A stretch of DNA of 64,000 nt from the NCBI RefSeq assembly GCF_047663525.1, contig NC_092606.1:1495501-1559500 (forward strand), in the 5' to 3' direction. The DNA comes from Anas platyrhynchos (lineage: Eukaryota; Chordata; Aves; Anseriformes; Anatidae). The notes under the pieces were generated by a model that did no database searches, had not been told where the DNA came from, and was given only the letters and a program-made list of their open reading frames with translations. The translations under genes and the position numbers were made by a program. Below, in pieces: positions 55,101 through 64,000 of the stretch. Every line of letters starts with the position of its first letter. Position 1 is the first letter of the stretch.

Positions 55101-58100
55101 CCCCAGGTGCCCAGACCTGTGGGCAGCCCCAAACCCAGTGCCCAGAAAGCGAGCTGCTTCCAAACTTCTTTCACCTGTCCCGCTCCTCGCTGCAAGGCAC
55201 GGCGATGCCCGGCACGAGGCCACCCAAAAGGCTCCCGTCCGACACCGCCCGCGGGAGCCGCGCACCCTGCGAGGCCGCCCAGCCCTCGGCACTGCCAGCT
55301 CAGCACCGCAGCGAGCCGGCACCGGCAGGGAGAAAGGGAGTAATTAAGTTGCAAATGGAGGAGTTGCCTTTTTTTTATGAGTCAATAAGCCATATGGCTG
55401 ATGGAAGGCACCGAGCTGACGATTCGGGCACTGCCGTCCCCTGGTTGTCCCGGGACACGGCACCGCATTGTGATCGCACTGCTCTTTTGTCCTCCCTCGC
55501 GCCGGGTGACATTGCTCAGCAGAGGAGAACCTGCTTGAAACACTACACCTCGCCAGGGACGGGCATTTAATTAACGCCGATCCATCAGGCCTCTCCCGCA
55601 GAAGCGCCAGGAAGGTTTCAGGACGCCGCAGGGATCGCGGCTCCATCCTCCGGCACACGGCGGGGAGGTGAAAGCCCCTGAAAGCCTCCCGTGCTCGCTC
55701 TGTTCCCTCTGCTCCACCACAGCACATCGGGATTTGATACTGAAATGCTGTGGGGTGCTAACCCGGACTGCCAGCTCCCACGTCCGCACAGCCCCGCTGC
55801 CAGGGCGAGGGGACCCTGCTCGCAGCCCCCATGCACGGGCTGTGCGCTCCGGCAGCGCGGCCACCGAACTAGGGCACGCTCTTCCTCCAAGCCCCAGCCT
55901 CACTTCTCCTGCGTTATTTTTAAGTTGGAGTAATTAACTCACACCCAGCTCCGTCGCTGTGCTGTCCCAGTTGCTTTGGGCCGGCCCGACAGCTGCAGTT
56001 ACCAGCCAGGGAGGTTAAAAGCAAGAAGGATTTCAGGAGCAGTGGGCTGGGACGAGCCACCAGGCTCCATGGGCAGGAGGATTAGCGCTGCAGCTGTGCT
56101 GTCCGTCTGCCTGCCCGCAGCGCAGAGGGGCCACGAGCCCTCGTGCCACCCCAGAGCACCACAGCCCCTCTCCAGCACAACTCCGAGCCCGTCCCGAGTG
56201 CCAGGACCGAGGAGTTGTCCCCAGGGAATGTCCCCTGCGCTGTGCTACGGCCCCGGCACGCAGGTGCCTCATCTCCACCTCCCGTCACCACCACCCCGCA
56301 CAGTCCCTGCAGCTCCAGGGCCCCCAAAAGGCACAAGGGGGAGCAGGGCAGGCCCCTGGACAGCAGAGGTAGGGTCAGCATCCCCCCAGCACACGGTACC
56401 TCGCAGCGCTCCCGCCGGTCTCCCAGTCTCCAAAGGCTGCCCTCGTGCCAGTGCTCCACGGCTGCCTGGGAACGGGGAGGTAGAGAAAGAAAGAAAAAAC
56501 CACGCTGTTATAATTGACTCCGTAACTGAGTCAAACACTAAAATCAGCTTGGACGTGCCAGGAAGTTAAACAGCAGTTGTGCCGTGCCCCATTTTCTGGA
56601 GACAAGCCACCTGCTCTCCCTGTTACAGCTCGGCCCTGCTCCGCCGAGGCCTCAGCCAGGCCCCGGGGATGCGAGCGAGGGCAGGGACCGAGGAGCTGCC
56701 AGGCAGAAGGGAGAAACGCCACCCCTGGGAGCCAGGGCTCGTTTCCCAGCAATTACAGCGGACTGGGGCTAGGAGAAAGCACAAGGCTGCACGCAGGTGG
56801 CCGTGTCCCAACGGGACGGCACGGCTAACAGGGGCACCAGGTCAGACACGTCCCGTGCGCCACTTCAGCCGTGGACAGGGAAGGACGTGCCACAAACGGG
56901 GGGAGGACACCAGGTACGCCGGTGCCTTGCGTGGGAGGGCAATCAGGAGGCTGCAGAGCGCGGTGCGGCCCCGGGTGAACACTTTCAGGGCAAGGAAAGC
57001 TGCTCAGCGTGCGCAGAACACCTTCAAACTCCAACAAAATGCACCCTGTCTGCAGCTGGACAGGATGGCGGTGCTGCGCACAGCATAATGCACGCTGGGT
57101 TTCCACCAGCACCACCAAGAGCCAGCTCCTGGGGTCGGTCCCGAGTCCACCAAAACCCCTGGGGGCACCGACCCGAGCCTGGCAGGGCCATGGAGGAGCT
57201 TCTGGCCGGGGCGGCAGCACCCCGGCACCCTGCTCATGGTGGGAGGTGGCGGCACGGTGCTGGGGAGCCACGAGGGGCTCTGCCTGCCGGCCGCGGCGCT
57301 GGCTTGGATTTTAAGAGACTTGTTTGTTTGTTTGTCGCTGGGCAACCGAGAGGGGATGGAAAAAAATATCAATATCCTATTGTCACCTATGAGTCACTGC
57401 TCGGCACGGGCCGAAACGCCCCGTCCTTCCCGCAGGATGCTGCTGAGGCCCTGGGGGAATGAGCGGAGAGCCCGAGGTGCCCCGCGGCCACCGGCACTGC
57501 CCCTGGGGCTGCCTGCCCTGTCCCCGTCCCGCTGCCCACAGCCAGGGTCAGTGGTGGCACAGGGACACCGGTGGCACAGGGACACTGGTGGCACAAGGAT
57601 CGCTTTCCACGTCCCTAAAGGCGGTGAAGGAATTTGCATTTGTATTTGCATTTCCTAATTGCGCCTCCGGGTTTCCCGGGACATCGGCCGGGCTCGGTTT
57701 CCATGGCAGGTTTTGTGCGGGCCGGGAGAACCGAGGCAGGCACAAAGGGGCCACAAAGGACCTGCCACTCACCGCCATCAAAGGCGGCCGCGGGGCCCTG
57801 GGTCCCTGGGGATCCCCCCCGGCACCGCCAGGGCCACGCCACGGAGCCCCACGTCCGATGCCCACGGGACACGGGAGGTCTGAGCGCTGCCGGGGCAGCA
57901 GCGGGGATGTGCTGCCCACGGGGCTGCTCCGGATTTTTACTTTATTTTTTGAAATCTGATGGTTTTCAAAGCCAGGCAACTCCAATTTATCCCAAGCAAA
58001 AGCTTTGCAGAGCCTCCCGGCACTCCCTAGCCCGTTCCAAAAAACGGGAAGTTAACCAAAAGGCTCGTTTTAACATTTTCCAGTCGAAAAGTCAGCGCGT

Positions 58101-61100
58101 CTCAGTGGTTAATACATGCGTCAGGGACAGCTAACCAGCACGGATTTTTCAAAAGAGGTTTCGGAAAAAAAAAAAAAAAAGTTGAAATTTAAACAAAGTG
58201 TCTCAACTGACCAGATCCCAAGTTTCTAGAGTTACACCACACGAAACGAATAGCTGAATAAATGAATGGCTGCTTGACCTTCTGTCCTGACTCCGTGTGG
58301 AACCCAGCCCGGTGGCAGCCGCTCCGTGCCAGCAGCCTCTCCCGGCCGTGCCGCACACGCAGCCGGCAAAGCGCCCGAGCGGAGCTGCAGGTGGAGGTTT
58401 AGCAGCGAGGGGGATTTGCTCCCACAGCGGCAGCACCCCAATTTCACAGTCCCACAGGTCCACACGGCACAGATCAGCCCGGCAGCCCCTGGAGGGATGG
58501 GGCAGAGACGTCCCCAGCCCCGCTCATGGCCACGTTTTGGCAGGGACGTGCGGTGCCCCGTAAGGCCACACGGCCCCTTTCTTCTGCATAACCTGCTTCA
58601 CATCATGGGCACAGCAGAGGCTTCAGCAGAAAATCCGGGTTCGAAGCAGAGTTGGAGGATGCTTTTTTCTTTCCAGTTCCCAACAGCAATCACCAATCGA
58701 TCCTTCTGTTCCTGGGAGGTTTTACTCCGTACCATGGGCGCTGACAAGAAATAAACGCTGCGTCCCTGCAGCAGACAGACCTGGTTCAAATCAAACCCGC
58801 AGATATCCGAGCTGGCAGAAGGACAGAGGCTGGGCTTGGAGCTCCAAGTAGCGGGCGAGCCAGGACAAACAGCCACCAAAAGCCACCTGAACCGTAACGC
58901 TGCCGCCCATGGCACGGTGCTCGCAAGTAACTGGGGATTTAGGATGCTCTTGGGCAGATCCCTGCACTACAAGGAGCTGGTGAGGGCTGACTGCAGAGGT
59001 GCTGAACCCGACGGAGATTTCGGATCGACAGGGATGCAATTTCCCTGTTGCATTCAGGGGATTCCACACCAGCATGTCTCCCAGCCTCTGCACTGGCTCC
59101 ATGAACCAGGAGCACAGCCTAGCAGAACCCAGTCCCCAAACCACTTGCTGCAAGCCCAGCGCCACCGAGCAGAGGCTCGGCCACAGCCAACATCTCCCCG
59201 CACCCTGCCTATGGTGCCACCCGTCACCACCTCTCACAGCTGCAAGCAGATTCACATTGTTACTTCAAGCACTCCGATTTTACAGTATAAAGTTATTCCT
59301 CTCAGCTCACGCTGCCCAGGAGCCTCCCCACTCTGACCAGGGGCACCCCGCGATGCCAGCCCGAGGGTTAGGGCAGCAGCACCCATCCCGCGGGTCCTGC
59401 CCTCAGATTTTATCCTCACGGCGACAGCAACCGAGCGTGAGTTACCTCTCAGCTCTGCTCCTGACCTTTCCCGTCCGAATGTGACTGCCCGGAGCACGCA
59501 GCACCCCGCTATCTTTGCCCCCGCAGCGCACGTCTGTGCAGGCAGATAAGCTCCGAGGACTCGCTATCGTGCTGGGAAATGCCACGAGCTCCCCACATGC
59601 TCCTGCCAGCCCCACGGCGGCTGCAGCCCGTGGCACCCACGTACACAGCACCCATGTGTGCAGCTCCTTCAGCCACCGCGAAGGGAAATCCTGCCCAGCG
59701 GTGCCGCAGATCCAGCTGGGGGAAAAGCCGGGTGCTGGTGCCCAGGTTAGGTGCTGTTCTGTGGGTTTGTGTTTCGAATTCGCAAGCTCTTTGCTAACGA
59801 AATGCTGAGAAAAAAAAACAACGAAGATCTTCTGGGAAGCTATCTGCTGGGAAAAGAGGTGGACGCCTTCCACCTGTCTCTGGAGCAAATGGTTTTTGCA
59901 GTCGGAGGTGCTGGGCCCAGGGGATGGCACGTGAGGCTCCGCCAGCACCAGGCACATCCGTGCCGTGGCAGGACATCGCGGCAGCAGAGGCCACAACGGG
60001 CACAAAGCAGCAGTGACAGCACCGTGAGCTGACCACAGGCTGCGTCTCCTTCACCGTGATGACCACCGAAACCTTTTCTGTCCCCCTGCCACCAGCAGGG
60101 GCCGGATCCCCCTTTCCCAGAGGCACGCAGCTCCTGCAGGTTCCCATTGCCCCATTGCCAGGGCTTCCACGGGAAAATCTTCATGAAAACCACGACCAGC
60201 TTGGCAGGGAGGTGCATGGTGCTTCAGTCTGCATCGTTAAAGACAAACACGGAGGAGGAGAAGGCAGCAAGGAGCATAAAAACCTTCGCTGGCTGCCACA
60301 TGCCCCGGCCACCAAGTTTGGGTGCCCCCAGACTTCGAGGCGGAGGGGTCGGCCCAGGCCAGCAGGATTTCCCCCGCGGGTTTTGTCACCGCTCCGTCCC
60401 CCACGTTTATTTTCGGTGGCAGCAGCAGGAGGACGTGCGAGGAGGAGGTGCGACTCAGCTGCTTTTTTAAAAAATAATAAAAAAGGAGCTTTTCCAAACT
60501 GCCTGGCGAGGCAGACGGCACTCGGGAGCGCTGCTTTCAGGCGGTGATTCCCAGGGGCGAGGCAGCTCCCGGACTCTTCCCGGTCTCCGTGTGCCCAGGA
60601 CGGCCTCGCTGCCAGCCCCACGCGCCCCCCGTCCCCAGCAGGGTGACACAGCTCGGCTCTGGGGGTCCGCAAACACCTCAGGAGCCGGGAGCTCACCACG
60701 AATACCAGGCATGGAAGGGGCCTGCTGCGGATCCTAAACTGTGACCAGAGGTGTCAGGGGGTGCAAGGGCACGGCTGGGTTTGTGGGGTGCTGAGGAGCA
60801 GGACAGGGATTTAATACTGCTGGCTTTGTGGGGAGCTGCGGGGCAGGACGGCATCCCGGGGCAGGAGCAGCCCCACAGCACAGCCCCATGCTGGGGGCAG
60901 CCCGGGGGGGCAGCACGACCCCAGCCCCGGGGCCCTGCCACCGCCGTGCCCACCCCCGGGGTACCCCCGGGCACCCTCCAGCACCCCGGAGAAGCGGGAG
61001 CCCCCCCACACACCCTCCCCGCGGCCCCCGTGTGGCGCTGCCCGGGCCCCGGCCGCCCCCTCCCCGCTCCCCGCCGGGGCCTCGGCCCGAGCAGGCCCGG

Positions 61101-61199
61101 GAGGCGCCGCCCGCTTTGGGCTCGGCTCGGCCGTGGCCGCACAAAGGAGCCGAGCCCCGGCCCGGCCCGGCCCGGCCCGGCCCTGCCCGGCCCCCTTAC
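49153..61199 (-). other. CUEDC1: Probable CUEDC1 intron 1
   Basis: About 12 kb between the strong acceptor at 49153-49172 and the CpG island. Composition is mostly GC-rich with AT-rich patches at 49700-50060, 53370-53470, 54830-54910 and 57930-58260. A and T tracts occur at 51189-51202, 52719-52732, 54720-54736 and 58165-58181. No gene that I recognise, except for a possible plus-strand exon at 52229-52396. The upstream limit depends on whether exon 1 is really at the CpG island. Confidence 0.55.
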
Positions 61200-61430
61200 C
61201 GGCACTGCGGGGGCGGCAGGCACGGAGCTCACCGGGAACCATGGAAAGGAGCCGGGACGGGAGACGGAACGTGGCGGGCGGGCGGGGGCGGGGGCGGCCG
61301 CCGGGCCCGGCTGCTGGGGGCGGCGCGGCGGGGCCGGGGCCGGGGCCGGGGCCGGGGTTGGGTTGGGGTTGGGGTTGGGGGGGGGCGGCGAGGAGGGGGG
61401 CGCGGGGCCCTACCCCCTGTTGTGCCCCCC
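60850..61430 (-). promoter_or_regulatory. CUEDC1: CpG island, probable CUEDC1 promoter and non-coding exon 1
   Basis: Densest CpG stretch of the window. On the minus strand two good donors lie within it: GTGAGCTCC (exon end 61233) and GTAAGGGG (exon end 61200). Either would give a non-coding first exon spliced to 49152. A perfect CCCGG pentamer array is at 61156-61190 and a G-rich run at 61330-61385. No coding sequence recognised on either strand, though a 350-codon plus frame crosses it as a composition effect. A divergent plus-strand transcript cannot be excluded. Confidence 0.5.
61330..61390 (+). repeat. GGGGCC / GGGGTT G-rich array
   Basis: Four GGCCGGGG-type units followed by GGTTGGG/GGTTGGGG units and a G9 run. 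Strong G-quadruplex potential on the plus strand, at the edge of the CpG island. Confidence 0.9.
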
Positions 61431-61438
61431 CCCACCTC

Positions 61439-61652
61439 CGGTTTTGGGGACCCCCCCGGTTTTGGGGACGCCCCCTGGTTTTGGGGACCCCCTCACGGTT
61501 TGGGGACCCCCCCCGGTTTTGGGACTCCCCCGGTTTTGGGGACCCCCCCCCCCGGTTTTGGGACTCCCCCCGGTTTTGGGGATCCCCCACCGGTTTGGGG
61601 ATCCCCTCCTGTTTGGGGACCCCTTCCCCCGGTTTTGGGGATCCCCCCCCCC
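61439..61652 (+). repeat. GGTTTTGGGGAC minisatellite, about 11-12 copies
   Basis: Units of about 16-20 bp share CCGGTTTTGGGGAC(T/C/G) separated by C runs of variable length. The alternating G4 and C-run content could form G-quadruplex on one strand and i-motif on the other. Lies upstream of the putative CUEDC1 exon 1. Confidence 0.92.
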
Positions 61653-62110
61653 TGGTACCCCCAGCACCCTGCACAGGGGGGTGCCAGGCCCGGACACCCC
61701 CTTGGGGTGGTCCCAAGGACCCCTTAGGGCAGCCTTAGTGCGGGGATTGCCCCCCCTCAGCCTCAGTCGTTTCACCCCTGTCTGGCAGCTCCGCCAGTCG
61801 TAGCCTGGGTACAAATCTGCGAGGCTCCGACAAGGCTCACAGACAGCAGCGAGAGCGAAAACAGAGGCAAATCTTTGGCTCTCCGCGAGCACCAGTCCAT
61901 ATGCCGCAACATTTGCCTTCGCAGAGCTAAATGCAGCTCGCTGTGTCTCTCTGCTGTGCCTCGCTGCGAGCTCCGCTGGCTGAAATCCCTTCTTCTGCTC
62001 CAGCCTCGCTTCAAAGGAATCGGGCAATGAGATTTCTTTACTGGCCTTTGATACGGGCCGGAGCTGCGACTGACACAAGTGAGGAGAAATGGGGAAAGAA
62101 ATGCACAACT
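61653..62110. other. Upstream flank of the CpG island
   Basis: Unique sequence of falling GC content. Open frames on the minus strand extend from the minisatellite and are not recognisable. Confidence 0.4.
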
Positions 62111-64000
62111 AGTAAGAATTAAAATAGTGAATTTAATTCAGCCAGTTCCAACTAAATCGATAAATCCCGTGGGGGGGGAAACAAACAAACAAACAAACCC
62201 TTGCATGGAAAACACAAAACACAAGTTTTTGTTTGACAGCTGGCAGTAACAACCACATGAAAAGTAATCGGGGTATTTCTGCCTGTTCTGAACAACACAC
62301 GTTCTGAAGATCCCTTCTATTTTTGACTAGATTGATTGATTTTCTCTTTTTATAGGTAAGGACAGCAAAGGTCTACACTCTCTGATGCAAGCAGTAGTTT
62401 CAGGTGCCCACACTGAAATGTTTTAGAGATGTCTGATTTTCAAGAAGCATTTACGCCTCCTTAAAGAGAAACCCAGGCCTTTTAAAAATGGTTCAAATTA
62501 ACCTGAAGAACCAAAAAAATTCTATGTATTATTTTGGAAAACATAAGCCCAGCTTTCCCAGCAGTCTTACCTGGACCTCAGAGCGATACGACGGAAGCTG
62601 AAACAAGTCGCTGTTAACTCTCCCTAGCCGGCGATGGGGGAGCTAGTTGGACTGCCTGGCTTAGTTTTTCTTAGCACTGAAATACTTTTTCCAATGCAAT
62701 ACCAAAAAAAAAAAAGGTTTGTTTCTAGGTCAGGACCTCAGTACTAAATTTTAACCAGGAGTTGACAGTCAGATTTTAACACAGCCATAAAATGGATTCA
62801 CAGTAGAAGCTCAAGCATTCTTTTTCTAATTAGAAAGCAGTCATTGAGCCTCGTGCATGTAAAGGTGAAAGCTATTTTTGACACAAAAATTAGCACGTAG
62901 TTCCTCTGTCTCCCTTCAGTTGCTGCTCTGGAAGCTGAGGGTGAGCGATGCAAGGATAAGCAGTAGGTAAAAACACGATGAATTAAGTAATAGGTGAAAA
63001 GGGACCTAAACTAAGTTTTATTCTGCCTCATGATAATGAGAGATTGAATTTTATACTATTTGTTCTAAGGAGCACTGGTTCAAAGGCCCACTTCAGCACT
63101 AAGAAAGGGACTTCTCAGAGGCTTTTACAAATTTGAAGTGCTTTTAGTAGGTGCCTTTTGCAAATACTGTTAAATCTGTTTGTGAGCTGGATAAACTAAG
63201 TCACCGAGAAACCACGGCAGGTGTCGTCAGGACCCTCCAACAAAAATCTGTGGTCTGCTTTTCGAGAACTCAGCTCCCACACGGGGATCCTAGGTAATAA
63301 AATTTTTAAAAATCTGAGTATCGGATGCTTTGAAAAACCTGGCTGTTCTTTAAATCCACATTTTCCCTCATTCTTTCTTTGGCGGGATCTAACCCTGACA
63401 GCTCTGAAGATTACCCACAAGCAGTTTTCAAAATACGATGCAGTGACCACTTCTAAAATAAAAGGAAGCAAAGAGCGAGCAGAAATTTGGAGGTTTATCA
63501 CCACCACTAAATGCCCCTAAGTAATCCCTGGGTAACCCCTGCCCCTTTACGTAATGTGGGATTGGTACAACTAAACAGCTTTTTTTTTTTTTTTCTTTAA
63601 ACCTCTGTTGGAAAAACGCAAACATTAAATACTCCTCCTCCTGGCACTCTAAAGAGAAAGTCATTGTACGATGGGAAAGATCTTTTGTGAACAATGGCAA
63701 ACAGAATTTAACTCATATGCTAAGAGTAACACACCCACTTTTCTCTCTCATCTGTGATCCACCTTGGGCTAAACAGAAGGAAGTTGCCAATTTACAACGC
63801 TCAGCTGTAACTCTCACACGGGCAAGACGTAAACGGCCAAATCCCAGATTTCTGCTCACCCCAAACACCCTCTGGAAGTTGCGGGCATTGCAAATAAAGA
63901 ACAAACAGGCCGAAGGCGAGTCGTTCACACAGTTTCAGGGCAGCGTTTGGTAGCTGAGCTGTAATACTTACATCCTGCTGCCCACCTCCCCGGGAGCGGT
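62111..64000. other. AT-rich region, unassigned (possible 3' UTR of next gene)
   Basis: Unique AT-rich sequence of UTR-like character with no recognisable coding exon. In human the next gene is VEZF1 on the same strand as CUEDC1, so this may be its 3' UTR read on the minus strand. AATAAA on that strand occurs at 63017-63022 and ATTAAA at 62132-62137. I found no VEZF1 protein sequence, so this is inference from gene order. A minus-strand donor-like CAG|GTAAGA at 62570/62571 argues that something else may be transcribed here. Confidence 0.3.

Noticed and set aside
60751-61803. 350-codon plus-strand and 301-codon minus-strand frames over the CpG island
   Set aside because: Both consist of Pro/Gly/Arg-rich translation of GC-rich DNA and the GGTTTTGGGGAC minisatellite. 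Opposite frames mirror each other and nothing is recognisable.
62111-64000. VEZF1 coding exon
   Set aside because: No zinc-finger or other VEZF1 protein sequence is visible in any frame; only gene order in human suggests the gene is nearby.

Overview
This is vertebrate nuclear DNA with no bacterial features. It carries parts of three genes I recognise: the 3' end of MSI2 (plus strand), all of MRPS23 (minus strand) and the whole coding region of CUEDC1 (minus strand). This is the gene order I recall for human 17q22, but here it is compressed into 64 kb. MSI2 and MRPS23 are about 24.7 kb apart, and the CUEDC1 coding exons span about 6 kb. Compactness, high GC, many short GC-rich tandem repeats and the lack of obvious interspersed-repeat tails suggest a bird microchromosome (MSI2 lies on chromosome 19 in chicken, from memory). 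I cannot name the species.

Layout: 1-9500 is MSI2: an intron, the penultimate coding exon (721-929), an intron, 14 terminal codons with the stop (2680-2721), and an AT-rich 3' UTR of about 6.8 kb with several poly(A) signals, ending near 9500. 9500-34155 is intergenic DNA between two convergent genes. There I find no gene, but GC-rich sequence alternates with AT-rich islands of 150-600 bp that look like conserved non-coding elements. 34155-36460 is MRPS23: five coding exons, 189 codons, and a short CpG-rich promoter. 36460-39590 is intergenic and has a 44-bp minisatellite. 39590-49152 holds CUEDC1: a probable long 3' UTR, nine coding exons (369 codons with the stop) and the 5' UTR part of the ATG-bearing exon. 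49153-61200 is most likely CUEDC1 intron 1, running to a CpG island at about 60850-61430 with two minus-strand donor sites that fit a non-coding first exon. 61440-64000 lies upstream of that island: a GC-rich minisatellite, then AT-rich DNA that may be intergenic or the tail of the next gene (VEZF1 in human, unproven here).

The genes are not an operon and have separate jobs: MSI2 is a translational regulator that binds RNA, MRPS23 a mitochondrial small-ribosome-subunit protein, and CUEDC1 a CUE-domain (ubiquitin-binding fold) protein. All splice sites were placed by eye from GT/AG signals, reading phase and remembered human proteins; the two complete reading frames sum to exact multiples of three. 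I see no convincing undescribed system. The best leads are T-box-like sites in the AT-rich islands, a possible plus-strand coding exon inside CUEDC1 intron 1, repeats beside CUEDC1 processing sites, and GC-rich blocks inside the MSI2 3' UTR.
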